Shown piece after piece: positions 8,679 to 19,575 of a DNA stretch of 44,962 nt; position 1 is the stretch's first letter, and every line of letters begins with the position of its first letter. The notes under the pieces are model-generated. The model worked only from the letters and a program-made list of their open reading frames with translations, did not search any database and was not told the origin of the DNA. Source of the DNA: Acanthamoeba sp. SK_2022b (taxonomy: Eukaryota; Discosea; Longamoebia; Acanthamoebidae). Location of the stretch: contig JANDJZ010000371.1 of assembly GCA_027943245.1 (NCBI GenBank), forward strand, positions 1 to 44,962, read 5' to 3'. The position numbers and the translations under genes were made by a program.

Positions 8679-10654
8679 GAGAGAGAGAGAGAGAGTGGCA
8701 CGTGGGAAATGTGTTAAACTCAGAAAGCGATTGGAGTAGGTAAGTTCGAACCTTCCAGTCCCGCTCGGACAATAGAGCGGGGGGTGGTGCAATCGTCTCC
8801 ATCGATGTTACTGCAGTACATGGGGCGGTGACCGTAGGCAATGATCCATGGCCTCTTGGCCCTGAGATGAAAGATTGACGCATCAGCGCGCTCGAACAAG
8901 TCACGAAAAACGATTTTCACACACATAACTCTATAAAACTCTCTTAGAGCCAGCCCCCAAGAGGTTTTTAAAAAGGCGGCACCTGTTCTGGTTGGCCTTT
9001 CGAAGATCGTCTTCGAGCCAAGCGTATTGTACTGGGAGCCATTCTTGGTTGACAAAGTAGACCTAAGCCACGCACTCTCGTCGTCAAATAATGGCCGAAC
9101 TGGCGCAAGGAGAGCCCCCAAATCAACCAAGTAGCTACAAGGCTCAAGTGGGGAAGCACTGCGCTAGGTACCTCGGAGGAGTACGCAATGAAGTGGACGT
9201 TGGCCAGGTCCCACGAGTACCACATGTTCTGGCTCCAGTTACCTTGCGTACCAGGCATAGAGAAGCGATTTCTGTATGCGACACCCAGATTAAACAGAGG
9301 CCTCAGCAGAATCTGATAGCAAACACTCTTGAATGGTGTGCGCACCTGTAGTGGCTAAAGTTGTACGCGATCTCGTGGTTGCCGGGGCAGGTCATATACG
9401 GCACGTAGGCAGCAATGGGCTCGATGCGCTCCATGAACTGATCCCCGCGCTTTACATAAGCAGGAAGAGGAGGAAGGGATATAGAAAGAAAGAGCGTGCG
9501 CATTAGATGAAAGGCCTCGCAATCTTATTAGCAAGTGTTCGTTAAGGACGACGACGCCGCCGCCGCCCTGGGCCGCGTTGGAGGCCTTGCATGACTGGGA
9601 AGAAGGGAGGAGAGGAAGTCAGCAATGTACCACACCACCGTTGTCGTGGAGGTCATAAGCGAAGTCACCCACATGGATGATGGCCGTTATGTCGCCCTGA
9701 GGCAAGCACACAAACCCCACGTAGGAATATCTTATCAGCGCGTTGCGTCATACGTAAAAAGGTAGATAATGGCCTTGGGCGCTCTGTGGCCACACAGAGG
9801 GCGGCGAGAGCAACACACCTTGGCAACTTCACTGATGAGGCGAGGCAGAGTGGGGGCACCCCCGTCCTTTCCCATATCGCCATAGACTAGCAGCTTCGGC
9901 ACCCAATCGTTGCCTTCCCTCTTTGCTGTTCGCACAACCAACAAACACCAGCCAGCCAGTGAAAAATGGCCAACACACCGGTTAGATCTCTCGGCTAAAG
10001 CCCAGAGAGAGAGAGAGAGAAAGCGGGATTATGCCGCGCCTACCAGTGAAGAAGTACTCGTTTGAATAGCCAATGCCGCTGTAGGCACGATAGTAATACC
10101 TTTGGCCCGGCACGAGACCCTGGATTGGATCCGGTTCGAACGGGATTATAGCCCGGGGGTTAGGCGACACTACGTAGTCTAAGACACTACCAACAAGAAT
10201 GCAGCCTGGAGAGGAGAATGTGGTACGGTAAGGACAGCTCGATGGAGGAATTGAATGCCATTTGGGTTGGCGTCAGCGGCCGTGAACCGCCAGTTGGTGG
10301 CAGGTTGGCGGTAAGTGTACTCGCGAGGCTTGCTTCCGAAGAGTACGAAGGAGCTGTTGTCGGCTTCGACCACACTCGACCACATCACCACCATCTCACT
10401 CGCCTGCTCGCCATACGCGATATGCACCTGAACGTCGGCCGCCCCCCCCCCCAAAGAGAGATCGAAAAGGTTGACCAAAAGAAAATGGAACAGAAGGAGG
10501 GGGTGGTTTGTGCCTGCTGCACGACCGGAGTGTAGAGGGGATCTTCGAGCTTTACTATCGATGCCTGCACAGTGGCGGTGTGGTGGTGTGCCACAAGAAG
10601 AAGAAGAAGAACGAAGTGCAAGCAGGATGCGAGCCAAAGCCGACGCATCAGCAT
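8027..10654 (-). CDS. Purple acid phosphatase (metallophosphoesterase), secreted
   Basis: This is a multi-exon gene. Purple acid phosphatases hydrolyse phosphate monoesters at acid pH with a dinuclear iron/metal centre. All five metal-ligand blocks appear in order: LLVYGDMGKDGG (about 9890), VGDFAYDLHDNGG (about 9660), TCPGNHEIAYNF (about 9380), IAYGHRPMYC (about 8830) and IIEAHEHSYERL (about 8600). A signal peptide (MLMRRLWLASCLHFVLLLLL) begins at ATG 10654. An N-terminal fibronectin-like region contains VHIAYGEQASEMVVMWSS, and later QGLVPGQRYYYRAYSG. The C-terminal part has HIISGAAGCNEQDGICVN and ends GSVEDAIAIVQNQHAPFPHVP-like sequence at stop 8027. Introns hold (CA)n and (GA)n tracts. It is divergent from the TraB gene and upstream of the nuclease on the same strand. 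Some internal exon edges are unresolved. Confidence 0.93.
8424..8476. repeat. (CA)n microsatellite in a phosphatase intron
   Basis: About 26 uninterrupted CA dinucleotides lie between the exon ending ENP/NPLAPVHII and the upstream exon. On the gene's sense strand this is (TG)n. Confidence 0.95.
8641..8695. repeat. (CA)n followed by (GA)n in a phosphatase intron
   Basis: About 16 CA units run directly into about 10 GA units. In the sense of the minus-strand gene this is a CT tract followed by a GT tract. Confidence 0.93.
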
Positions 10655-10889
10655 GCTGGGATAGTGGCGAGAGTGGCGAAAGGATCAGCTGGCGTTCTGG
10701 GGGGGGGGGTGGCTTGGGGCTCGGAAGCGGTGACTTGGTTCTGAACAATGGTCATGGTGTGCTGTCACCGCTGACATGCCTGGCACCGCCGGGAATGTTC
10801 TTGTCTCCTCGTATTTTATCTTCTTTCTTTCATTCTTGCCACCCGCAAAGTCCTTGTACAGTTTGTTTTCTTCTCTGCTGCTGCTGCTG
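10655..10889. promoter_or_regulatory. Divergent intergenic region, phosphatase / TraB gene
   Basis: This 235-base segment separates two start codons on opposite strands and so should hold both promoters. It contains a G10 run (about 10698-10708). The frame upstream of the TraB start stays open back to ATG 10776, but the translation is hydrophobic and low-complexity, more like 5' untranslated sequence. Confidence 0.45.
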
Positions 10890-12527
10890 ATGCTGATGGA
10901 GACAAAGAAAGAGAGCGAGCAAGAAGAGCGACCCCTGGCCGAATATTTGCGCAAGCTCGAGGCCAGAGTCAAAGAGCAGCGTATCACAGAAGAAAACGGA
11001 GAGGAAGATAATGACGAACCTATGCGCAGATTCACCATTGGTGATCGTGAAATAGATCTGCCGCGCTCGGTGATACACCTCAAGTCCCGCAACGGAGGCG
11101 ACGTGTTTCTCATCGGCTCTGCCCATGTCTCTCAGGCCAGCGTCGACGATGTCACCCAGGTAAGTTGTTGTTGGTGGGTGTTGTTGTGTGCACCTGCCCG
11201 CTCCACTTGGCGCATGCTTGCGTGGCACTACCTGCCGGTTATAACCGAATGCAAATTCAAACGCAGGTGATCAGTCGGGTGCAGCCCACCACGGTGTTTG
11301 TCGAACTGTGCCCAAGCCGAGCGGGCATCCTCTTCGCGCCCCAGCAGCAGCAGCAGCAGCAGCAGACGGCTGGGTCTCCTGACCATGAGGAACAAGAGGG
11401 TGACCAGGCCAGATGTGCCACTACTACTGCGGCTCCCCTCTCGCCGACGCCTGTGATTACTGCCGCCGTGGTTCAGCCGGAGAAGGCACCCACCACCATG
11501 GGTCAGATAACGGAGCTGCTGCGACGACGGAAGGAAGGCGCCAACATCCTGCACCTGATCATTTCGATGGGTGCCCACCACCCTCGCTCTCTCTCTCTCT
11601 CTCTCAGGTCTCTCACGACTGGCGCATTAACCTGAGCGGCGGCGGGGATTGTGGCGCGGGTGGGGTGGGCCACCCAGTATTTGAGCGAGTGACAAAGAAC
11701 ATCAAGGTGATGCCAGGCTCTGAGTTCAGAGCCGCTGCCCAGGAAGGGATGAAGTATGGGGCTCGAGTCGTGCTGGGCGACCGACCCGTCGAGGTGCGTG
11801 AACCCTCCTCCCCGCAGCATGCCTACCTCGAGAAGAGGCCGCCAATAGCGCCTCACGACCTCCTATTTGCCTTGATGCTGGCCAGATAACCTTAAAGCGC
11901 ACATGGGGCAACCTGAGCGTATGGGAGAAGCTCAAGTTGTTGTACTTCGTGCTGATAGATACATCGCTGGACATCAAGGTGAGCTGCAGCGCTGCACTTC
12001 CATGGAGCTGCTGTGTGGAAGGCGTGTTGGCGGACATTGTTCCCGTCCGGTTGTTTGTAATCTGACATCTGGGGGCACCATAGGAGGAAGATATTGAACG
12101 CATGAAGAACTCGGACATCATCACAGAGATGGTAAAGGAGCTGTCCACTGAGTTCCCATCGCTCGTGGGCCCCCTCATTACTGAACGCGATCAGTTCCTC
12201 GCGTGCAAGCTCCGCTCTTGTCCAGGCGATACCATCGTCGCCGTTGTGGGTACGCTCTCTAACCCTCTTTCACCTCGCGGTTGTGGGCGAAGAAAGAGCG
12301 CGTGTGTGCGTGCTCATTGCGGAGGAATTGGTTCAATGGCGCGCCACCGCCCGACAGGTATGGGCCATTGTGCAGGCATGGTGGAGTGGTGGGACAGGGA
12401 CGTCGATATGCGCGCGATCTGCGCGGTGCCTCCGCCTGGCTTCTTCACCATCAAGCGCCTCTTGCTGTTGGTCGTTCTTTCATTCTTCTCGCTGATCGCC
12501 CTTCTCGTGTACTACTTCCTCTTCTAA
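10890..12527 (+). CDS. TraB/PrgY-family protein with C-terminal membrane anchor (TRABD-like)
   Basis: TraB-domain proteins are Tiki-related. Eukaryotic TRABD forms sit in the mitochondrial outer membrane by a tail anchor; their activity is uncertain. The start ATG is 10890 (or 10896). Exon 1 ends at 11159 and holds VFLIGSAHVSQASVDDVTQ, with the first GxxH motif. Exon 2 starts at 11267 with VISRVQPTTVFVELCPSRAG, then a Gln/Thr/Pro-rich insert. Later exons read PGSEFRAAAQEGMKYGARVV, LGDRPVE then ITLKRTWGNLSVWEKLKLLY, and EEDIERMKNSDIITEMVKEL. The junction 12249|12358 restores the second motif VVGMGHCAGMVEWW. The last 20-odd residues form one membrane segment (RLLLLVVLSFFSLIALLVYY) ending at TAA 12525. 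The conserved pair of GxxH motifs supports a functional fold. The exon carrying HLIISM|VSHDW has an uncertain donor. Confidence 0.9.
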
Positions 12528-12616
12528 AGAGATGTGCTCTCAAGCGAAATGCAGGGACGCACGCGGTGTGCCGCGTCAAAGAAACCTTTCTTTTTGTGCC
12601 TGATCTGCGCAGCTGT

Positions 12617-14309
12617 TCATGCGTGCTGTTGCTTGCCCGTGTGCCACGTGAGCCGCATGCACACCGACTCCTCGGAGTGCTATGTGCATATAGGAAGAAA
12701 GGAGGGATGGGAAGATGAGAAAGATGGCGTTTCTGCTGAAAAAGGTTGGCACGACAGTGGAAAAGACGGTACCGTGGAGGAGTGGCATGTGCCGGGCGGA
12801 AGTACTACCATCGAACGCGGAGGCAGCACAACGCTGCCACTCGGGGTGGCGAGAGTGGCAGAGCCCTGCAGCTGGAAATAGAGCACCTGGGCAAACGAGC
12901 ACGACAATGATTGCTGGTGAGGAACCACGACAGGCGGATCAATCGCAGGCGCACGTGCCTCCTTGTCGTAAACAGCATCGGCCAGCACAGCCTGAGAGCC
13001 GATGAAATCAATGTCGAAATCTTGGCCTGACCACATAGGCACACAGCCTCCCTTCGTTTGCCCGACCATGCCCCCCCCCGCGCGCAAACGTGTGGTGAGC
13101 CACAGACACACAGCCATTTGCGGCAAAAGAGGGATGCATACGCGAAGCTTTTCAGCGTTGTCGGCAAGCCATGCGTTGAGGGGCTTGGGAGGCTCGGTAG
13201 TTATGGCTTTGTCCACCTGTAAAGGCGGATTCTCCACAATGCCTTCGCCTGTGGGAGAGGGTTTCCCTTCATACACGTAAGCGTATCACACCAGTTAGGG
13301 CACCGGAATAATGGAATGCTGCATTTTGTTGGCAGCCAAGATCACGAACGCTATAGTGACAGCGGAGAGTCTTAAGACTGCGTGCGACCGGTGGACCTAC
13401 CTGTCTTAGCCATCTCCGAGTTGCGGTAGCGTTCGATGACCGGTGCGAGCTGCACGCCCAGGTCGTGGCAGTGGAAGAACTCCTCGTACAAAGTGTCCGT
13501 AGAGTTGGGCACATACCTGACGCACGTAAAACGGACACAGACCACAACATAAGAAACTAAAGAGTGAAGCTCAAGGCCTTAAGCTACCACGTGGAGCAAC
13601 ACTGGCTAAGGGCCAGAGTGTGAGAGAGCAGAGCTGCAAGGGTAGTAGCACCAGCGCATGCCATCCAACTCGCTCTCCGGATCGCGCTCGCGCTCCACAA
13701 CCAGTCCAATGGTGTTCTCAAAGCGCTGCGATGATAGGCAGAGAGTGCGTGCGCGCGCAATGAGTGTTGCCTCAAATCAGTATTGTTGGCGGTAGTAAGC
13801 CCCCCCCCCCAACACACACACACACACACACACATCTCAAAAAAACACTGATTCCTCTCCCTCTCACCTGGGGCGAGTGTGGAACGCGCGGGGGCAAGAG
13901 GAAGAATTCCCCTTCAGCAATCGGTATGTCCTTGTGGACACCGTGCTCGACCACCTTGAGCACCATACCTCCCTTCACCTGGTAGAATAGCTCCTGTACA
14001 TCCATGTCGTTGTGCAAAGCGTTCTTCCATGCTTCGACTAGCAAAAACAACAGGACGTACCTCCCCAGCTTCTATGTGGTAGTCCGACCGCACATTGGGA
14101 CCGCCCACAGCCATCACCTTCAGTTGCCTGTGAACAAAGAAGAGGCGCCGCGGAAGATAGAAGTTATATTTGGTGGTGGTGCTGGTCCACTTGGCGAGGG
14201 GGGGGGCAAACCCGCCATAGATAAGCTTGTTGCACACAGGAGGCAGCAAGGCCGATTTTGCTCCTTCGAGCCACTTGTCAAAGTTGAGTGGTTGTGGTGC
14301 GTCTGCCAT
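12617..14309 (-). CDS. HAAO: 3-hydroxyanthranilate 3,4-dioxygenase (bicupin form)
   Basis: This enzyme opens the ring of 3-hydroxyanthranilate in the kynurenine route to quinolinate and NAD, using Fe(II) in a cupin fold. The start ATG is 14309 ([16 protein letters not shown]). The cupin core reads [46 protein letters not shown] and [11 protein letters not shown], giving the His/Glu/His iron ligands and substrate-binding arginines. A second, degenerate cupin occupies the C-terminal half ([25 protein letters not shown]), as in animal single-chain enzymes. A GT-AG intron (12772-12680) gives a natural end, [20 protein letters not shown] with TGA at 12617; without it the frame runs into low-complexity sequence stopping at 12680. 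It converges on the TraB gene with an 89-base gap. Confidence 0.9.
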
Positions 14310-14410
14310 CTTCAGCTGGTGGTTGTATTGCTAGCCCCGCGCGGCGCGAAAACTCGTGGGGTGAGGCGAAGTCGACTAAAAGTAAGCGGCGCTGGTTTTT
14401 TGTGGGCTTT
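14310..14410. promoter_or_regulatory. Short intergenic gap between dioxygenase and UBA genes
   Basis: Both genes are on the minus strand, so this 101-base gap carries the UBA-gene 3' end and the dioxygenase upstream region lies at its other edge. No distinctive motif is visible. Confidence 0.35.
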
Positions 14411-17061
14411 TCATGTGTTCGTCAATAGGTACTGGGCGGCCTTCTCTTGGTCGACGTCGCACATCAACAGAGCCTCCCTTATGCGGAGGTCGTCAAAGCC
14501 AAACTGAGCCAAGGCCTGGGATGGACGCCATAAACGCGACGACACGAGGGGGAACGTAGCGGCATGCGCGTCAACGCATTGTTGTTTCTTGGCGGGCTCA
14601 GAGGCATATGAGATCTGGCGGTGTGTACCTTGTGGGCCGTGAGGAAAGACGAAGCCTTCTTGATGTCATTGTCAAAAAGCATGAAAGCATCAAAGATTTC
14701 GGATTCCTTGAGCCCTGACTTGATCAACTGATCCAACTCTTCCAGATAGCTGACACAGAGCAACAGGAACAGTGTGTGGTTATCCGATAGAGCTAGAGTT
14801 AACAAACGTTGATAAATAAACAACAACGAGCTTGGTGAGCACGTACACAATGGCTTTCTGTACGTCGCTGTCTTCATAAAGGAGCAGGGCCTGTTTGGTG
14901 CGTTCCGGTGGGAAACCCATTTCGGCGAGTTTGTGGAAGTTCGCTACGAATGTCACAATCTGGTAGGTTTTGAAGAGGATTAGGGATGCCCTTGAGCTCC
15001 TCGAGTGTGGAGAGAGAGAGAGAGAGAAAGAGCACCCGACGTACCTTATCGACCTGGTTGTCAGGATAGACCTCCAGGCCCAGCGCCACAATTTCTGGTT
15101 TGAACCTCATCTCGAGCAGTTGTATGAAGATGGCTCTCTAAAGATTCACGCATCAATGCACACTTGAATGAGATTGGGGCGCGAGAATGAAAGACGGCTT
15201 CGAGCTGGTGCGAGGGAGCCACGCACTCGTTCCGGATTGGCCAGGACGGGATACTTGCGTTGGTAGTCCTCCATCGTCATGCGCGGAGGAGTGGTCTGAG
15301 AGACCGTCGTCGAAGCGGGGCGATTCACAGGAAGCGTCGAGACGGCAGCAGGGGAGGGCGAAAATGGGACCGAGGCCGCATTAGCAGGCAGGGGGATCGC
15401 CACCGGGAGGGGTCGCACGTGAGTCTGTACAGGGATCGGGCTAGAGTAGGGCCCCGCGCCGGTTCGACCCGGCTGTGCGTAGCCAAGAGCGGGTTGCGTG
15501 GCCGCGGTGGCGGTGGCGGTGGCGATGGTGGTGAAGGGCGGGTGGTAGTAGGGGTAGTGGACAAAGGTGGAAGCAGCAGACGGAGGCTGAGAAGGGCCAG
15601 GAAAGTGGACAACAGGCGCGGACGTAGATGAAGATGACGCTGACGTCGACGACGAGGAAAAAGAGAAGGGAGCGGACGAAGAGAGCAGTTGGCCGTTGCT
15701 GTGGACGGCAGACGAAGAGGGTGCACCGGGAAAATGGACGGGCATGCTCACCGCTGAGGGAGCAGGCTGAGGAAACGAGCCGGGGTACGGAGGCGGTGGA
15801 TCGGTTTCGTGACGCTGCTCGCTGGGCTCGGCTTGCGGACGATGTCGTACGGCGAACCGAGGCGAGCCAAAGCTGAGATCGAGAAGTGATTGATCCTCAC
15901 TCGGCGGCTGACAGGACGCAGTTCCATCTGCAGGCAGGGATGAGTTGGATTGTTGGTGCTGCCTCTGTTGTTGCTGCTGCTGTTGCTCGACCCACTCAGT
16001 AATGGCGATATCTTGCAGACGCTTGGCCTCAGCTTCCACAAGCTCGCGCTGCTGTCGATAGCGTTCCTCGAGCGCAGACGTCCTGTGTTCCTGAGATGAT
16101 ATCCAGCACCGAGTGTTGAGGGAATCAATGGTCAGACGCTAACCTCGCTTGAGGAGTATGTGCAACAGTCTCAACGCAAAACCGAGGAGCACGAGCGGGA
16201 AGGAGAAAAGGGAGAGGGCGGTCGGAGAAACCTGCTTCTGCCTATCGAGTTTGACCTGAGCAATCGTTTCGACTTCGAAGCAGGGGTCGTAGGTTGGGTT
16301 TTGCATCAGCTTGGCCTCTAGCTCCTTCATTTTGCTCAGCAGCCCACCACACGCGTGGACCTGGCCGAGAAGAAGGAGAGAGCGTGCGCCGTCGTTGTGT
16401 GAGGGCCAATGGGGGGGGGGGGAGAGAGAGAGAGAGAGAGAAGAGACAGCAAGGAGCTGAAAACGATCAGGTGGACGCATACGTGCGGAGGCGTGGCCAA
16501 AGCGACGACGCGAGGGTTCAGCCGAAAAGAACAGCCCTGCAGCGGAGCGTGTGCGGGCGTGCGCTGAGCTGTGGCGGCATTCTTGCCTACGGAGGCAAGT
16601 CTTGGTGACGCTGCAGGAGCGCCAGAGGAGACACGAGGATAGAGAGAAGGTGGAGTTGTCGCAGCAGCAGCAGCAGCAGCAGAAGACGATGGAGAGGACA
16701 CGTTTGCCGGTGGCAATAGTGGTTGCCGATACGGCGGCAGGGTCTCAGACTCGGCCGATCTTACTGCACTATATGAACGAGGAGCTCCTCCTGATGGCTG
16801 AAGCTGGTTCATCGATGAAGAAGAAGAAGAAGAAGAAGAGGCTGAATAAGAAGATGGTGCAGCAGGCTTTGGCACCGTCCTATCATCACAATCAACCCAA
16901 TAAAAGGCTCCCTCGTCGATTTCTTGCTCGGTGTCCATTACTTCGCTCAGCCTTTTCTTTTTGTTTGGATCCGACGTCGTGGAGGCGGTGGTTCGGTGGT
17001 GATTGTTTAGGCTGGGATCGGCTTTATTCTTTGTCCCCGTGAGGTGAGAAAGCCAGGACAT
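14411..17061 (-). CDS. UBA-repeat protein, UBAP1/ESCRT-I-like (inferred)
   Basis: The start chosen is MSWLSHLTGTK at 17061; the frame stays open upstream to ATG 17370. The middle is coiled-coil-like (MKELEAKLMQNPTYDP, ERYRQQRELVEAEAKRLQD) followed by EWVEQQQQQQQRQHQQ and a long Pro/Ser-rich linker with PPPPYPGSF. The C-terminal exons carry a series of UBA-like three-helix segments: MRFKPEIVALGLEVYPDN, LAEMGFPPERTKQALLLYED, LIKSGLKESEIFDAFMLFDN and LAQFGFDDLRIREALLMCDV, ending YLLTNT with TGA at 14411. UBA domains bind ubiquitin. A C-terminal solenoid of overlapping UBAs after a proline-rich linker recalls UBAP1, which selects ubiquitinated cargo in ESCRT-I. The family call is inference; the UBA repeats are the secure part. 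Confidence 0.75.
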
Positions 17062-17501
17062 GGTGCTGGTGCTGGTGCTGGTGCTTCTTGGTGCTTCTCT
17101 TTTGGCCGCTTGTTGCCACACAGACAAGGCCGGCACAGCGTTTGCGTGGCTGGGATGTGATTTTCCGGTCACATTTCTTTGTTGGGGACCCTCCTGCCCG
17201 CGGGCGCTGAAAGAAGCTTTACACACATGGGGAGTGCCTAGCGACTCCGCCAAAGAGTGCATCCGCAACGTACTTAACATAGCCTGCCGACACGCCAGGG
17301 ACATGTGGAACACACGACGAGCAGGCATCACAGCGAGCAGAAAAATCGCCCGGAACACCCTTAAAGGCATAACATAAAAGCCAGAAAAAAAAGGACGCAG
17401 GGAGGGGGCCTACGCCCTAGACCCCAAACGGGGCTCCTCCCTGTCCGCATAAACTACTACTACTACTTGATCGTGAAGACACCCAGATTTTGGCCAACGA
17501 T
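17062..17501. promoter_or_regulatory. Divergent intergenic region, UBA gene / GATA gene
   Basis: This 440-base segment lies between start codons on opposite strands. The UBA frame remains open on the minus strand to ATG 17370, encoding an Arg-rich, hydrophobic segment (MPLRVFRAIFLLAVMPARR) that could be a presequence or merely open leader. The remainder (17371-17501) is AG-rich then has a short TAC repeat (about 17452-17466). I see no certain promoter motif. Confidence 0.4.
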
Positions 17502-19358
17502 ATGCAGCTGCATGCTGGGTCCTATCCGCACATCCAGCAGAGCACGCATGGAGAATTCGCGGGTGGAGGAGGAGGAGGAGGAGGTGGTGGGCTGCCGATG
17601 CTGCTCCCCTCCCACCAAGCAGCTTCAACCTCACCACTGCCCGGGTTCAAACCACTACCGACTAGCCCCCACCTGCCAGGTGCTGCGCATGGGGGCCCAC
17701 CCACAATGCTAAGTGCTACTACGCATCATACACAACAGTCTTCTGCCTTCATCGAAAACGAAAATCGTCACCGGTACCACGTGTATGAGCGCGAAAGTAC
17801 CTGGGCAGAGGTACGAGCTCCCCAATCCCCCGGATTAGGGTTCTCAGCGCACTCTCTCTTTAAAGGGCTGACCGATCTCACCCCAACTTACCACCACCAC
17901 CAAAAAAGGTGGAAAAGCTTAGCGGCTACATCTCACGCTATGCCGTTGCCGAAGCGGCCAGCCCCACGGACATCTCCAAGGAAAAATACTACGACCTCTT
18001 CAACATCGGCGTACACCTCCTGAAGGCAATAGAAGCACTCGATCCCGATAGATCAGTGTCAGCCAAAATGGAGCAGCAGGTATGCGCAACCACGGTAAAC
18101 GCTGCGTTTAGTGATGGCGAGCTAGCCCTCACCCGCTTGTTGTCGTGTGTGCGCGCGCTCGCGTGCCGCTGCCAGTTTGGTGGTTCGTCGCCTCTGCAAC
18201 GACCGCTTGGGCAAACAGGTTTTCACGGGACACACCCAGTCATGCCCCCCCTGTCATCAACACACGCTGGAACGAGCCCACCTCCATTTCCACAGGCGCG
18301 GTCCATGTCCCCGCACACCTTTTCTCCCAACCCGGACTCCCTTCCTAGCTTCCTTAGCCGGTACGTGGTGGAATTTTTTTCTTTTCGCAAGTGCGCTGTG
18401 TTGTTCGCTTTCCATGCTCGTGGGAAAAACTGTGTTTTATGTTAATCCCCCCCCCCCAATCCATCGATGTTGCTGGTATTTGCCATTTTGCTGACGTCCT
18501 GATCACGATCATTGTTTCTCGCCCGCGGTCAGTGGCTACACGTCAGAGCCTGGCGGCGCACGTGCATCGTCGAAAGCGCCTCCGCCAGCGCCCATTGGCA
18601 TCGCCCGTTACAACCAATCTATCGTCTCTGGAATGCTGTCAATGGGACAGCCACCCATGGGAGTTTCGCCATCACCCAAACAGCTACCTGTCGAGCCCGA
18701 ACATCATCAACAGGGCCTCTCACAAGACGGTCAGATGAGTGCGGAAGCCGGCGAGAGCAACTCTAGTGGCGGCAGTAGGAAAAAGGTACACTGCCTTACC
18801 AGCAAGCTAAGCGTGCTGGAGTGATGGCACATACGCAATCAAATCAAACCGGTGGCAGGAATCCATTTTCACATCCAGCTTTGGTCATTCCCCCTCGTTC
18901 TCTCCTTCATTGTCAATATCGTCATCCGTTGTGCAGAGGCGACGAAAGGTGCAAAGGCGGGATCTGCATTGCCACGTGTGCGGAGTTGTAGATACGCCCG
19001 AGTGGCGGCGGGGTCCCGATGGTGACCACACGTACTACCCCTCCCTCCCTCCCTCCTTCTGCTTCAATCACTCCTCTCACCCTATTTTCATCATTCCATC
19101 ATTACACACAGTTTGTGTAATGCTTGCGGGTTGCACTACGCAAAGGCGCTCAAGAAGGAGAAGGAGGCGCGAGAGAAGGAAGGCCGGAAGCACAGCATAG
19201 ATATGCTACTCAACAACCAGCAGGTTACTACCGGCGCTTTTGTTCCCCATGGGACACTCCCCTGAGTACTTAGTGTTGCTCACGTGCAGGGACGAGAGAA
19301 TGCGCGAGGAGCCGTGGAAAGCAGCAGCAGCAGTGGCAAAAGTGATTTAAATAGTTAA
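17502..19358 (+). CDS. GATA-type zinc-finger transcription factor
   Basis: Six exons join in frame: 17502-17810, 17909 to about 18079, about 18172-18360, about 18532-18785, about 18938-19031, 19112 onward, and a last exon ending at TAA 19356-19358. The N-terminal exon is Gly/His/Pro-rich (GEFAGGGGGGGGGG). Exon 2 is helical (YYDLFNIGVHLLKAIEALDP) and the next parts are Ser/Pro-rich. The finger reads HCHVCGVVDTPEWRRGPDGD, is interrupted by an intron (19032-19111), then LCNACGLHYAK. That is C-x2-C-x18-C-x2-C with the conserved Trp and CNACG. A basic tail (ALKKEKEAREKEGRKH) follows. GATA factors bind (A/T)GATA(A/G) and regulate transcription in the nucleus; targets here are unknown. It is divergent from the UBA gene. 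Confidence 0.92.
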
Positions 19359-19575
19359 GAAGCGCCCCCCCCCCTCTACGTCAACGCACGACGAAAAGGG
19401 AATTACAGCTGTACATACACTCAAAGGCCGATGATGTTTGGTCGCTGGCCTGCGCGCAGCAAAAACCGCTTCCCGATTTCCCGCGCTTTTTCGCAGAACA
19501 CATGTATTGCCGGCAGTTTTTGAGTCGTTTCGCATTAATCTTAGAGATACACAGACAAATTAATTCAGCATCATC
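19359..19575. promoter_or_regulatory. Intergenic region upstream of the deubiquitinase
   Basis: This 217-base gap lies between the GATA stop codon and the deubiquitinase start, both on the plus strand. It contains a C11 run (about 19364-19374) near the GATA 3' end. AT-rich sequence (TTAATTCAGCATCATC) immediately precedes ATG 19576. No known motif is certain. Confidence 0.4.

Noticed and set aside
15460..15475. GGTTCGACCC, another B-box-like word
   Set aside because: It lies in the coding Pro/Ser linker of the UBA gene; no tRNA fold is visible.
17640..17655. tRNA B-box-like GGTTCAAACC
   Set aside because: It lies inside the first GATA exon with no A box or cloverleaf around it.
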